Shown: positions 57,201 through 63,854, counted from the first letter of the stretch. The stretch: DNA of 64,000 nucleotides from Rhinopomastus cyanomelas (GCA_013400115.1 VXBP01000349.1:806001-870000), one strand, 5' to 3'. Notes: a model not told the origin generated them from the sequence alone. Translations and numbers: made by a program.

Positions 57201-57444
57201 CATCGCGCGGCGCCGGGGCAGCGCTCGGGGAACCTCTTGCGGGTGCATGTAAGGGGTTGGGGGGCACATCCCCAGCAGACCAATGGGACCGGAATAGGTA
57301 GGAGCGCTCCCACAGCCTCCGTAACGCGACACGTACCCTATTATCGTCCCAAAACCTACCCTGCACCCCCCAAAAGCGGGGTGTACCCCCCACATCCCGC
57401 CCCGAACGCCCCCTTACCTCGTGCTCCAGCAGCATCTCCCCGCG
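30184..57444 (-). CDS. ADAM33: ADAM33 (ADAM13 orthologue), membrane metalloprotease-disintegrin; coding exons joined across 27 kb
   Basis: Exons in transcript order: 57444-57418 (partial), 54801-54719, 47884-47808, 44510-44435, 43982-43906, 43465-43279, 43012-42947, 42837-42766, 42545-42379, 42265-42181, 41552-41410, 39672-39495, 38437-38348, 38018-37823, 36815-36707, 35958-35754, 34831-34754, 34085-33977, 33622-33472, 32373-32283, 31617-31372, 31093-30930, 30205-30184. All junctions are GT/AG and the phases agree, giving about 889 residues after exon 1 with no stop. The order is prodomain with a cysteine switch (GTCGHGD), catalytic domain with HEIGHNFGMNHD and Met-turn CVMAAAT, disintegrin, cysteine-rich, EGF (CNSNKNCHC), membrane span and a roughly 150-residue tail rich in PxxP motifs. 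EGF and juxtamembrane residues fit ADAM33 better than ADAM12 or ADAM19. Family role: cell-surface shedding; frog ADAM13 acts in neural crest migration. The signal peptide is missing next to an N. Confidence 0.93.
30930..31093 (-). CDS. ADAM33: ADAM33 exon 22 (cytoplasmic tail)
   Basis: 164 bp encoding VVPKHQPPRRPLPGSPLLAK, a further PxxP site, to SHPTRPL. Donor GTAAGT. Confidence 0.85.
31372..31617 (-). CDS. ADAM33: ADAM33 exon 21 (SH3-ligand-rich tail)
   Basis: 246 bp with several PxxP motifs: RSIPPRPRDPKPARPPPP and KLPPPKKPLPCSP. These are class I/II-type SH3 ligands, as in long-tailed ADAM12, ADAM13 and ADAM19. Acceptor TGCCTGCAG, donor GTGAGC. Confidence 0.9.
32283..32373 (-). CDS. ADAM33: ADAM33 exon 20 (cytoplasmic tail)
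   Basis: 91 bp encoding NRTVSRKSTGGQPKAAFTLR and a Ser/Thr-rich end. Phase agrees with both neighbours. Confidence 0.85.
32470..32600 (-). repeat. CR1 LINE 3' end, cut by a younger CR1
   Basis: CATGAAATCATAAGGTTAG to CTTGAATGTCTCCAGAG. It stops where the next copy begins at about 32601. In ADAM33 intron 19. Confidence 0.85.
32601..33018 (-). repeat. CR1 LINE 3' fragment, young type
   Basis: CATAGAATCATTAGGGATTGG through the complete 3' block to CCTCATAAGGGACATG. Intron 19 of ADAM33, antisense relation none (same strand as the gene). Confidence 0.92.
33020..33148 (+). repeat. Two abutting CR1 3' termini
   Basis: Two terminal blocks (GGTCCCTTCCAACCCC and GATCCCTTCCAATC), each with its own octamer tail (CCTATGATCCTATG; GATTCTATGATTCTATG), lie back to back. 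They are about 85 and 45 bp. Intron 19 of ADAM33. Confidence 0.88.
33296..33388 (+). repeat. CR1 LINE, short 3' end
   Basis: GGTCTAGGTGATCCTGCTG to CCTTCCAATCCCTAATG and a GATTCTATGATTCC tail. It lies about 85 bp from ADAM33 exon 19. Confidence 0.92.
33472..33622 (-). CDS. ADAM33: ADAM33 exon 19 (transmembrane)
   Basis: 151 bp encoding a span of about 24 hydrophobic residues (ILVTLLLIFLVFLPALLVF...), then a basic juxtamembrane segment with MRRRI. Donor GTGGGT. Confidence 0.92.
33977..34085 (-). CDS. ADAM33: ADAM33 exon 18 (EGF-like)
   Basis: 109 bp encoding VCNSNKNCHCSAGWAPPYC, then GLGGSVDSGPVQ. This juxtamembrane block is the best discriminator for ADAM33 over ADAM12 and ADAM19. Confidence 0.95.
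34754..34831 (-). CDS. ADAM33: ADAM33 exon 17 (end of cysteine-rich domain)
   Basis: 78 bp encoding VCKDRRCQNASFFELEKC and CNGHG, leading into the EGF-like domain. Confidence 0.93.
34959..35225 (-). repeat. CR1 LINE 3' fragment, young type
   Basis: CATAGAACCATAGAATCATTAGG to ACACCCATTGCCCCTTG; ADAM33 intron 16. Confidence 0.92.
35352..35712 (-). repeat. CR1 LINE 3' fragment
   Basis: CAGCATGGTTCAGGTTGG, AGGGACCTTAGAGATC, the GGAGGGAGCAGCCACAACC block and CAGTCCTCATAGC; ends about 40 bp before ADAM33 exon 16. Confidence 0.9.
35754..35958 (-). CDS. ADAM33: ADAM33 exon 16 (cysteine-rich domain)
   Basis: 205 bp encoding DAMCGKIQCQSS, VSIDTTIRFNGREVKCRGT and DPGLVMTGTKCGDGM. Donor GTGAGT. Confidence 0.95.
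36126..36350 (-). repeat. CR1 LINE 3' fragment
   Basis: CATACAATCACAGAGTG tail, TTGGAAGTGACCTCAGAG and CAGGGATGGAGAAGCC; ADAM33 intron 15. Confidence 0.9.
36707..36815 (-). CDS. ADAM33: ADAM33 exon 15 (cysteine-rich domain)
   Basis: 109 bp encoding AWPAPDACFQDVNVAGNTYG and NCGKDSQGRYVKC. Acceptor TTCCTGCAG, donor GTGGGT. Confidence 0.93.
37179..37745 (-). repeat. CR1 LINE, about 570 bp
   Basis: TTCACAGAATCAGAGTGG, AAGGGATCTTAGAGATC, the GAACTTCTTCCTAAGATC block, and on to GTGAGGTCTCATCAGAGC from the end of ORF2; ADAM33 intron 14. Confidence 0.9.
37823..38018 (-). CDS. ADAM33: ADAM33 exon 14 (disintegrin loop and cysteine-rich domain)
   Basis: 196 bp. The disintegrin loop reads CREAAGSCDLPEYC (no RGD). 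It continues CPANVYLLDGSSCAHG to CVQLWGPG. Confidence 0.95.
38348..38437 (-). CDS. ADAM33: ADAM33 exon 13 (disintegrin)
   Basis: 90 bp encoding ECTNPCCNAHNC and CAHGDCCQSCK. Both junctions are phase 0. Confidence 0.95.
38566..38665 (-). repeat. CR1 LINE, short 3' end
   Basis: CACAGAATCATAGAATCATC, AAGGCTGGAAGAGACC, then CCCTTAACCATAAAACC; ADAM33 intron 12. Confidence 0.88.
38806..39365 (-). repeat. CR1 LINE, about 560 bp
   Basis: CATAGAATCAGCAAATCATAGG tail, TTTGGAAAAGATCTTCG, and on to the ORF2 end. The minus frame 39247-38879 retains LRELGLVSLEKRRLRGDL of the reverse transcriptase. ADAM33 intron 12, about 130 bp from exon 12. Confidence 0.9.
39495..39672 (-). CDS. ADAM33: ADAM33 exon 12 (end of catalytic domain, start of disintegrin)
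   Basis: 178 bp encoding HPFPRVFSSCSKRQLENYF, KGGGMCLFNLP and then CGNGFLEEGEDCDCG, the start of the disintegrin domain. Confidence 0.95.
40576..40700 (-). repeat. CR1 LINE, short 3' end
   Basis: GTCATAGAATCAGAATTATGG, TTCAGGTTGGGAAAGAGC and TCTAGTCTAACTATTAACCC; ADAM33 intron 11. Confidence 0.85.
41410..41552 (-). CDS. ADAM33: ADAM33 exon 11 (zinc-binding active site)
   Basis: 143 bp. HEIGHNFGMNHD supplies the three zinc-binding His and the catalytic Glu, so a functional protease is expected. Met-turn CVMAAATG follows. Donor GTAAGT. Confidence 0.97.
42181..42265 (-). CDS. ADAM33: ADAM33 exon 10 (catalytic domain)
   Basis: 85 bp encoding TGTTIGMAPLEGMCRTPNSG and GVSM. It contains the conserved GMC of the reprolysin fold. 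Confidence 0.93.
42379..42545 (-). CDS. ADAM33: ADAM33 exon 9 (catalytic domain)
   Basis: 167 bp encoding FYRSLNIKVALIGLEVWTER, then the conserved DANATLWSFLQWKK stretch and HDNAQLL. Donor GTGAGC. Confidence 0.95.
42766..42837 (-). CDS. ADAM33: ADAM33 exon 8 (catalytic domain)
   Basis: 72 bp encoding YRNQNLNLGHTKQRIVEIAN and YVDK. Canonical acceptor (CTGCAG) and GTGAGG donor, phase 0 on both sides. Confidence 0.92.
42947..43012 (-). CDS. ADAM33: ADAM33 exon 7 (propeptide/catalytic junction)
   Basis: 66 bp encoding VKRDAWRTMKYMELFIVADH. The mature enzyme would begin near here. The processing site is only a dibasic QVKR rather than the furin consensus RxKR. Confidence 0.92.
43279..43465 (-). 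CDS. ADAM33: ADAM33 exon 6 (prodomain with cysteine switch)
   Basis: 187 bp encoding GLIVLNSNTSYYLKPL, then GGTCGHGDDAG. The Cys in GTCGH is the expected zinc-ligating cysteine switch. The exon ends QMGHHQ just before the processing site. Donor GTACAT. Confidence 0.9.
43906..43982 (-). CDS. ADAM33: ADAM33 exon 5 (prodomain)
   Basis: 77 bp encoding DHCYYHGHVKGYGGSWVV, the cysteine-containing prodomain strand common to ADAMs. Donor GTATGG. Confidence 0.9.
44435..44510 (-). CDS. ADAM33: ADAM33 exon 4 (prodomain)
   Basis: 76 bp encoding LLAPGYTETHYSVDGQPV and the PNHT end. Acceptor CGCAGCAG, donor GTGGGT (weaker but usable). Confidence 0.9.
44587..44945 (-). repeat. CR1 LINE 3' fragment
   Basis: Degenerate octamer tail (GGATCATGGATCCATGG), GGGGTTGAAAGC, GAGACTCCACAACATC block and CTTGTCCTGTCACCGGG; ADAM33 intron 3, about 75 bp upstream of exon 4. 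Confidence 0.85.
45255..45545 (+). repeat. CR1 LINE 3' fragment, young type
   Basis: CAGTGTCATCTGGTGATAGG through ACTGGAACAGGCTGCC to AGTCCCTAATGATTCTATGG; ADAM33 intron 3, antisense to the gene. Confidence 0.92.
45738..45815 (+). repeat. CR1 LINE, very short 3' end
   Basis: GGACTAGAGTGGGTGATC to CCCTTCTAATCCCTAAC with AGGATTCTGTGG; ADAM33 intron 3. Confidence 0.85.
46625..46915. repeat. Degenerate minisatellite, unit of about 20 bp
   Basis: Repeated variants of GATGGTCCTGGGTGCCAT (TGGATGATCTTGGGTGCCA, GGTCCTGGGTACCACAG, GTCTTGGGTATCATGG, GATCCTTGGGATCATGG) occupy about 290 bp with variable spacing. ADAM33 intron 3. Confidence 0.65.
47808..47884 (-). CDS. ADAM33: ADAM33 exon 3 (prodomain)
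   Basis: 77 bp encoding VAVVAEGRELILVLERN, the conserved amphipathic prodomain strand. Acceptor CTCTGTAG, donor GTAAGT. Intron 2 before it is about 6.8 kb. A long plus-strand open frame over this exon (47283-48119) is a shadow. Confidence 0.9.
48062..48143 (+). repeat. CR1 LINE, very short 3' end
   Basis: GGGGTTCTGAGCAACCTGG to AGGTCACTTCCAGC; ADAM33 intron 2. Confidence 0.8.
48163..48612 (-). repeat. CR1 interrupted by a younger CR1
   Basis: An older element starts TTAGGTTGGAAAGGACC and stops at about 48197. A younger one (GAATCACATAACATCAGGG ... GGGCAGCCCATTCC) occupies 48198-48357. The older one then resumes with AACTAGACTTGGTTGC to about 48612. ADAM33 intron 2. Confidence 0.88.
50715..50850. 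repeat. Imperfect tandem repeat, unit about 24 bp
   Basis: The words CTCCAGCATC and CTCCAGCA(C/T)C recur about every 24 bp. The minus strand therefore reads open as repeated 8-residue ML-E-x-G/R-x-M units inside a 218-codon frame (51326-50670). ADAM33 intron 2; no gene inferred. Confidence 0.65.
52140..52412 (-). repeat. CR1 LINE 3' fragment
   Basis: ATAGGATCATAGAATGCTTC, the CCAACCCCCTGCAGTGAGC block, AACACTTCTTCCTTATGCC; ADAM33 intron 2. Confidence 0.9.
53030..53510 (-). promoter_or_regulatory. Muscle-type motif cluster in ADAM33 intron 2
   Basis: Two perfect MEF2-type decamers, CTAAATATAG (53497-53506) and CTAAAAATAG (53106-53115), a TEAD/MCAT core (CATTCCGG near 53418), and AT-rich CTATTTATTT near 53035. 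The motif clustering is seen; enhancer function is inferred. Confidence 0.35.
53189..53356 (-). other. Possible alternative first exon of ADAM33 (signal-peptide-like open frame)
   Basis: Minus-strand ATG at 53356 opens with MGWLLSFLASALFLLAPSSP, a convincing signal peptide shape. It stays open for 56 codons to a GTAGGG donor (GT at 53188) in phase 0, the phase needed by ADAM33 exon 3. A TATA-like TATATTTG lies about 105 bp upstream. It is downstream of exon 2, so it could only be an internal start. It may be a chance frame. Confidence 0.25.
54295..54560 (-). repeat. CR1 LINE 3' fragment
   Basis: GACAGAACCACAGACTGG, AGAAGGGACCTCAGAC, GGGATGGAGCAGCCACC; ADAM33 intron 2, about 160 bp from exon 2. 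Confidence 0.9.
54719..54801 (-). CDS. ADAM33: ADAM33 exon 2 (start of prodomain)
   Basis: 83 bp, acceptor TTTTTCCCAG, donor GTAAGA. It encodes GEQVTPHWLLKG and RRAVSLEEK, matching the ADAM33 prodomain start. It enters in phase 1 and leaves in phase 0. Confidence 0.88.
55441..55528 (-). repeat. CR1 LINE, short 3' end
   Basis: GCATAGAATCATTAAGGTTGG, AAAAACCTTCCAG, CCCACAATCTCTAACC; ADAM33 intron 1. Confidence 0.88.
55920..56080. promoter_or_regulatory. Candidate conserved non-coding element in ADAM33 intron 1
   Basis: Single-copy AT-rich block with homeodomain-type TAATCAG twice, a TATATATAGC stretch and a TEAD-like GGAATAA. The composition contrasts with the flanking GC-rich intron. Conservation is not tested. 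Confidence 0.3.
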
Positions 57445-57640
57445 NGGAGGTGGGGGGAGCATTGTTCGCCGTTATTTATCGCTGTGTTTCTTGGCTCAGC
57501 CAAGCCGGGCTTAATGAAAACCAGAGCGGGGAAGCGAAGCTGCTCCCCGGCTCCCCCTGTCGGGGCATCTTGAAGCGGCAGCGACCACCAGCCCCATCGC
57601 CCCAACACTGCCCCCCAACCCCTCCTGGCTCCCCACCTTG
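57180..57640 (-). promoter_or_regulatory. GC-rich, CpG-bearing block, probable ADAM33 promoter / first-exon region, with an assembly N
   Basis: Clusters such as CATCGCGCGGCGCCGGGG, ACGCGACACG and CCCGCGNGG give a CpG frequency well above the surroundings. It contains the exon 1 stub and the single N (57445). No TATA box is seen at the expected position. CpG-island status should be computed. Confidence 0.5.
57418..57444 (-). CDS. ADAM33: ADAM33 exon 1, 3' stub beside an assembly N
   Basis: The minus strand has 27 bases ending at a GTAAGG donor (GT at 57417-57416). Read in the only phase that joins exon 2, it gives RGDAAGAR and then GLPPHGEQ, a fitting post-signal-peptide sequence. The N at 57445 interrupts it, so the signal peptide and start codon are probably lost in a collapsed gap. 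This assignment rests on phase, donor and position only. Confidence 0.5.
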
Positions 57641-57799
57641 GGTCCGGGCAAGGGAGAGGGAGAAAAGGGCTATTCAATAACCCCATCCATCTCCCCACCG
57701 GTAAGGAGTGTCTGTGAGCCTCAGTCTCCTTCGTTACTATTAATAACATTTTCATCACTAATGATGCTGTTAACACTGAGATTTTTCTCTAGTCTGGCC

Positions 57800-58036
57800 C
57801 TATGACACCACGGTGCTGGTTCCTCATGGTGCAATTCCTCATTCTGAGGGTGCTGAGGCACTGGAACAGGTTGCCCAGGGAGGTCGTGGCTGCTCCTTCA
57901 TCCTTGGCAATGTTCAGGGCCAGGTTGGATGGGGCTCTGGGCAACCTGGTCTGGTGAAAGGTGTTCCTGCTCATGGCAGGTGTTTGGAAATAGTATCTGA
58001 GGTCCCTCCCAACCCAACCTAGTCTGTGATTCTACA
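57800..58036 (+). repeat. CR1 LINE 3' fragment
   Basis: GCACTGGAACAGGTTGCCC, GGCCAGGTTGGATGGGG, CCCTCCCAACCCAACC and a GTGATTCTAC tail. Plus strand. Confidence 0.9.
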
Positions 58037-58159
58037 AAAGCAGCAGCTGGCACAGCTGGGCGTTCACTTTCCTTCCTGCATCTCTCCACCCACCCACTGT
58101 TTCAGGTCTTTTTGGGGCCCTTCCTGGGGTCACCCAACTCCTTAAGTTCAGGGTCGGTA

Positions 58160-58240
58160 TTCACCAGCGATTACTGAAGCCCTAATAGTGACATTGATTA
58201 GCGCTCATAATTAAAGCTGGGTGAAAGATTTTTACCCTAA
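58160..58240. other. Short AT-rich single-copy block with homeodomain-type cores
   Basis: GATTACTGAAGCC, CTAATAGTG, TTGATTAGCG and CATAATTAAAGC lie within about 60 bp between two CR1 copies. A regulatory role is inferred from motifs only. Confidence 0.25.
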
Positions 58241-58257
58241 AAGGGGGGATGGCTGCA

Positions 58258-58400
58258 AGACACCCAAAGAGCTGTTAAAAACACATGTAGATGTGGCACT
58301 AGGGACCCTGGTTTAGTGGCCATGGTGGCACTGGGTTGACAGTTGGACTTGATGGATCTTGGAAGTGTCTTCCATTCCAATCCTTATGATTCTATGACAT
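58258..58400 (+). repeat. CR1 LINE 3' end
   Basis: GAGCTGTTAAAAACACATG, GGTTTAGTGGCCATGG, TCTTCCATTCCAATCC and a TTATGATTCTATGAC tail. Same subfamily as 23735-23863. Confidence 0.88.
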
Positions 58401-58675
58401 CTGGGTGTTTGGGTAGGAAGGGACAGTTAATGCCCTACTGGCACGTAAACACGGATCAAAGTCCCGTTAACCAAAGTCCTCAGATGCAGCCAACAGATGC
58501 AAACACCTGGACAACGCTGGTGCTCAGTTCAGCAGCACCTTCAAGCCCCCAATAAGTCCCACAGCATTTGTCTCATGGGTTAAAGCCATTTAGCAACACC
58601 TCATTCTCCACACAAGCTCTCCCAAGCACCCTCCAATGTTTCTGGTTCAAGCTCTGCAGAGCACCAGGAGTCTGC

Positions 58676-58985
58676 TCAGAATCACAGAACATCAGGGATT
58701 GGAACGGACCTCAAAAGATCATCCAGTCCAATCCCCCTGCCACAGCAGGATCCCCTAGATCCAGTCGCACAGGAACACGTCCAGGCGGGTTTGAAACATC
58801 TCCAGAGAAGGAGACTCCACATCTACCCCTGGGCAGCCTGTTCCAGTGCTCTGTCACCCTCACTAGGAAGAAGTTCCTTCTCATATTGATGTGGAACCTC
58901 CTGTGTTCCAGCTCACACCCATTGCCCCTTGTCCTACCACTAGATGACACTGAGAAGAGCCTGGCTCAGTCTGAGAGCTTCCAAC
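58676..58985 (-). repeat. CR1 LINE 3' fragment, young type
   Basis: CAGAATCACAGAACATCAGGG through GGGCAGCCTGTTCCAGTGC to GACACTGAGAAGAGCCTGG. Low divergence. Confidence 0.92.
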
Positions 58986-59924
58986 TTCAGCTCAGCATGA
59001 AGAGGCTGTGCAAGCCCCACCACTTCCATGAGAGAACAAAAGCTGCAACAAATAAAATCATAGAATCACAAACTGGTTTCAGCACAGTAAACCTGTGGAG
59101 GAGTGATGGGAAACAGTGGCCAGTATCAGATCCAGGCAGCTCAGTGTGAAGCTCAGCAGAGCAGCCATAAATCATCAGCCTGGCACACAAGGAGAAATTC
59201 AAATGTGTGACAGAGTGTTTGGCCATCAGGAAACTCTCACCAGCAAGGTCCAGAGGGACGAGGCCACACAGAGCTGCAGAGCTCTGCCAACGTTCTTTCC
59301 AAGAAAGGGCAGCCATGAGGTTGAGCCAGAGGAAAGCCCGGGCAGCAGACAGACTCCAATATTCCTCAGAGCAGTCCGCTGACCCCAGCAGAGCCCCACT
59401 ACTAACATGCTGCATGACGTTGCCTCATTCCACCACTTCCTCACCAGCATGAACTCCTAAAAGTAGCAGGGTCCTGAGTGTAGGAGAAGGCACAAGTCCC
59501 TTTGTGTCTCACCAGCTCAAGGAACCTGACCATAGCTGTTGGCTATGGAGGAATACGTGACCCTACACTAGGCTGGTGGAAATCCAAAGCAACTTATAAA
59601 AGGCCTTTTTGTGCAAAGGAACAGGAGTCCTTCCCCCTGATCACTTGAGCTCCCTGCTGACAGGAGCCTCCAGAAGCTGTGGCACCCAACCAGGGGCTGC
59701 AGCTGGGTCATGCAGCCTGGCAGCTGAGTCTGACATCAAGGATTTCTGCATTCCAATGTAAGCCAAGAGCAGCATGTGTGAGGCAGGCAGGGAGAGCCCC
59801 TCAGCATCTATTTGCAGAGCGTTCCTGTACTCCCAGGGAGGAGAACCAGGTTCTTCATAGTCAGAAAGTAGGCAACCAGCACACCAAGTATACAAGGAGG
59901 GGACCTTTCAAGGTGATCTAAAAC
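58986..59924. other. Intergenic, no gene; TATAAAAGG at 59595
   Basis: No coding structure is recognised. A perfect TATA-type TATAAAAGG (59595-59603, plus strand) is isolated. A 142-codon minus frame (59415-58987) runs into CR1 sequence and is not taken as a gene. A tiny CR1 tail lies near 59057. Confidence 0.35.
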
Positions 59925-60425
59925 TTGCAACTGCAACTAGAGCAGGTTGCTCAGAGCCCCTAGGTCCAACCTGACCTGGAATGGTTCCAGGGATGGGATT
60001 CTCCCATCTCTCTGGGCAATCTGGGACAGGGTCTCAATACCCTCAAGGTAAAACATTTCTCCCTTTCATCTTGACTGAACCTCCCTCTTTTGGTTTAAAA
60101 CCACAACCTCTTGTCCTATCACCACACTCCGTGATAAAAAGCCTGTCCCCACTTTCCTAACAGCTTCAAGTACTGAAAGGCCGCACTAAGGTCTCCTCAG
60201 AGCTTCTCTTCTCCAGCAGAACTCGACCAATTCTCCCAGCCTGGCCTCACAAGCAGCAAGTTCCACCCTCAGAGAGGCGTTTCTAGGGCCTTCTCTGCCC
60301 CTGCTCCACCAGCTCCAGGTCTCCGCTGTGCTGAGTAGCCCTGAGCTGAACCCAGCCCTGCAGGAGGGGTCTCACCAGAGTGGAGCAGAGGGGTGCAATC
60401 CCCTCCCTCCAGCCTTTAAGTTGTA
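59925..60425 (-). repeat. CR1 LINE, about 500 bp
   Basis: ACTAGAGCAGGTTGCTCAG, GGTTCCAGGGATGGGAT, TTGTCCTATCACCACAC, AGGAGGGGTCTCACCAG. The terminal tail is missing. Minus strand, diverged. Confidence 0.85.
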
Positions 60426-61245
60426 CAGTAATAATAAATCAGCTCTAGACTGTTCGTAAGAACTTGTGCCTTGACAGACCCCAAAAAAAATCTCCTTAGA
60501 CCAAACTTTACATTATCTCCTATTAAAACAACTATTTTACCTGCACACAGTGCTGCTGGAACTCAATTCGTGCACAGGCGTTCAGGAGGCCACAGCCCAC
60601 AGCTGTCACACCACCTTCCTCCAGTTACCCCTCGAGAGGAAGGTCAGGGCTGGTCACCCAACTGGTGACTCAGCAAGTGATTCACCACAAGTTCGGAGCT
60701 GAATTCAAGCAGAGGAAACAACAGAACTTAGCAAAAATGAGCCTGAGTCTCTCTTTTGCATCAGGAAGAAGTCTGATGTGGCTTCTGATGAAGCAGCAGA
60801 GATGGGGCTGCAGCACATGGGTGCGTGAATAAAATCAGATGGTCTTAAAAAACCCCCCGACCTTCTCTGTCACAGCCTCTTACAACTGTCCACATCGCCG
60901 CGGAATTTGAGTGCCTTCCAGGAGTGTGTTAATCAGCACAGCTTTGATTTGTCATGGGTGGGTCATTCTCCCTCCCACAGGGTTTGCTTTGGCCCAGAAA
61001 ACTCTGTTTTATCTGCTGATGGAGGGAGAAGAATATTAATAAACGCTGACTTTCAAACTGTGCTTGTGTGAAAGAATCGTGTGCCGTCCATTCAGCGCAG
61101 TTGGGACAAATTCCTCCTCCCACCCTATGTCCGACGACGTCGTGCTACACTTTACCCAAGAACGGCCATCCAGTAGTACAACTATGAAATGAAACTTCAT
61201 GGGATCAGATTCAAGAGCTTAAGGTCTTAATGGATGAATGAAAAA
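60426..61245. other. Intergenic, single-copy; AT-rich block near 60890-61080
   Basis: No gene or repeat is recognised. About 60890-61080 contains AATATTAATAAACGCTG and GTTAATCAGCAC and looks non-repetitive, so it is a candidate conserved element. Confidence 0.3.
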
Positions 61246-61660
61246 TTAATTACAAGCCAGGATACTCTCAGGGAGCTTTTGCAGGGGGTCAATCTCCTTC
61301 TTCAGTCTCCTCCTCTTCCAAGTTGTGGACTTGTGTTCTCTTATGGGCACAAGCACTAACAGATTCACCACCAGCAGAAGCAGACAGCAGAAGTCCTTCT
61401 GGGAGTCAACCATGGACCAACCCATACGGACACAGACGCAGTGTGACGCCGTGTTCTGTGGGGAACGTCCTTTTTTCCAAGGAAGTCTCATGCTTCAGCT
61501 TATAGAGATCATTCAAGAAATGGTGCATAAGCTCCTCACACCTTCCCCAATCACTGCCTGATGTGGCAGACCTGGCTTCAACGTAGTTCTCCACAGAAAG
61601 AACTCCAAGAGCACCCACCAAGAACCAAAGGTAGTTCCCATGTCATTATTAAAGGTCCAT
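61246..61660 (-). other. Two overlapping minus frames with a hydrophobic segment; possible decayed gene
   Basis: The upstream frame (about 61660-61406, opening NYLWFLVGALGVLSVENYV) is open for 78 codons. An overlapping frame ending at 61246 contains DFCCLLLLVVNLLVLVPI, a probable membrane span, then a basic KRRRLKKE. A single frameshift would join them. No family is recognised and splice sites are unclear, so it may be chance. Confidence 0.25.
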
Positions 61661-63107
61661 CAGAATGAAATTTACAGCACAAAGGGTAGAACTAATGGAA
61701 GTGCTCAAGAAAGAGCAAATGAAAGGTGCTTCTGTAGGGCAAACAAGCCTCATTTTTTAATGAGGAATTTCTCAAAGCACAAGGTGTCTTTTTACACCCT
61801 TTTTCTGTGCTGGTCCCTTGCCTCGCTCATACATCCATCACACTTCTCACCTCAAGTTCAGTTTGTAGATAGCACATCTACAGGTGAACCAACACCAAAG
61901 ACCACTCATCACATTCATTTGAAAATGAACAAGACACAAATGAACAACAAACAAAGCTGCTTTGGGTTTCTAGACAGCTCCACAACCAACTGTGCTGCCC
62001 CTGCCCAGGTTTTGAAGCAGCAAACTGGCCTTTGGGTGAGACTCCAACATGCACTTGGCATCTACACAATCATCACTGGGTGAGGTGGGCATGGCAACTG
62101 CTGATCAAAGAACGTTTCTGGTAAACTAAGAGCAAGGGCCTTCTCCTGGAGGGTTAAAAAAACAGTTAAACTTCCAAAGATTTGCAGAACTTACCCTAAA
62201 AGTCTTTGTGTAGCAGTGGATTAAGAGATGACTCCACTCTGGAATCTACACAAGACAAGCATAATTTCCTGAGTTTTTGGAAAGAAGCTTTGTGTGTTGG
62301 AACCAATGACTTCAAATGTCAACAGCCTCCTTCCACCGAATCATAAACACTGGAGGCTCTGCGCCCAGCACAAGCATTATCTGCCCTAATGACAACAAGG
62401 AATGGAAGTGGAATGGGTGTGAGTCAGCTTTGCTCGCATCCCTCATGAAGAAGTCATGAGAAGGACGGATGATCACGCTGTCGAAATATGAGGCTGAGGA
62501 GGGGACCTGTCTCCTTTAGCCCTGACCTCATTTTCAGAAGTTCTGAGAAGCTGCAGCATCTCATCTGGACTTGTGGCTGGTCACTACTTTGGGAAGTCAA
62601 GTCAATCTCTTACTGTTCCTCTGGGTATTAGGAAAACGTTTGTTCCCTGAAAGGACTGTCAAGGACTATGGACTGTGAGGGGACTTCCAAGCTACCACTG
62701 AGGCAACAGCAGCAGGGCCCTTCAGCTTTTGAATTCTGATCAGCTGAAAGCCTAAAAGCATAATTAAGCCATTACATGAGTTTAAATGAACATTTGGTGA
62801 GGCAACATCTTGTCTTGACTGCAGCACATCTGGGTTTCTTGTCCTGAGGCACAAGTCTTATTCATATGTAGGTCAGAAAATCACATGAGTAACCACCAGC
62901 AGGTTTTAGCACCTTCTGGACCACAGCCACCACTGGTTGGTTTAGACAAGGGGTGCAACCACAAGTTCTGTGGAACTGTTAGTGAACTTGAGAAGTTAAA
63001 ACCTCCGAGTTGTGACTCAGCCCCTGCAGAATCAGGGGCACTAACCAGTGCAGCTGTTCCTGGAATTAAATTGCTATGAATATCAGTGCTGTCTGTAACT
63101 ACCTGAA
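61661..63107. other. Intergenic, nothing recognised
   Basis: Single-copy sequence with no CR1 until 63108. A 147-codon plus frame (61640-62083) has no features of a known protein. Confidence 0.4.
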
Positions 63108-63402
63108 AGAAAGCTGGGGAGAGGTAGGGGTTGGTCTGTTCTCCCAAGGAACAAGTGATAAACAAGAGGAAATGGCTTCAAGTTGAGCCAGAAGAAGTTT
63201 AGGTTGGATGTGAGGAAAAACATCTTCCTGGAAAGGGCCACAAGGACTTGGAACAGGCTGCCCAGGGAGGTAGTCGAATTGCCATCCCTGGTCGTGAGGA
63301 GATCTGGAGCTTAAGAACATGGTTTAGTGGTGGTCTTGGGAAAGCTGGGTTAATGGTTGGACTTGCTTGAAGGTCTTTTCCAACTTAAACAATTCTACTT
63401 CT
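63108..63402 (+). repeat. CR1 LINE 3' fragment
   Basis: GGAACAAGTGATAAACAAGAGG, GGAACAGGCTGCCCAGGG, GTCTTTTCCAACTTAAAC and an ATTCTAC tail. It ends about 110 bp before the 3' end of the right-edge gene. Confidence 0.9.
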
Positions 63403-63514
63403 AGTCTGACCAGCCACTACAGGTACCTTGTAAGCTCTTGAGTTCTATGTTGGATAAAGCACGACGCAACTATGTCCGGTTTCTTCAGCCACGGTCACCG
63501 CAGGAGTTACTACA

Positions 63515-63854
63515 AACAGATGTGATGTTCTTTAATTAAGGAATTTTTGCAGTACAAAACATTACATTTTCTACAGTAAGATAAAAAAATAAACAAAATA
63601 ATCGTTAAAAACGATTTTAAATAAATAGATAAATCTCCTATCCCAATCAGGACATTATAGATTACGAACCACGTCCTTTCACGCTACATTTGCTTTGGAA
63701 GCACCTAACATCACTACAAATAACCCCCCAGATATTATTTAAAATCCTGTTGTTCACATCAAGCCACTGATCCTTAAATATCTTTAAAATATACCCAGAT
63801 TCTGTTGGTACAAAAGTGACACAAAACATCACACAAAAGACACCGTGCAAGTGG
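63515..63854 (-). other. 3' UTR and polyadenylation signal of the right-edge gene
   Basis: Minus strand after the stop codon: AT-rich single-copy sequence ending in GCAAAAATTCCTTAATTAAAG, with ATTAAA at 63536-63531 as the likely polyadenylation signal. Cleavage would be near 63510-63520. No coding frame is kept. Confidence 0.55.

Noticed and set aside
58987..59415. 142-codon minus-strand frame with ATG
   Set aside because: It reads through a CR1 tail and has no domain or conserved feature.
59595..59603. Perfect TATAAAAGG
   Set aside because: No exon, start codon context or splice donor follows on the plus strand; a single short motif is expected by chance in 64 kb.
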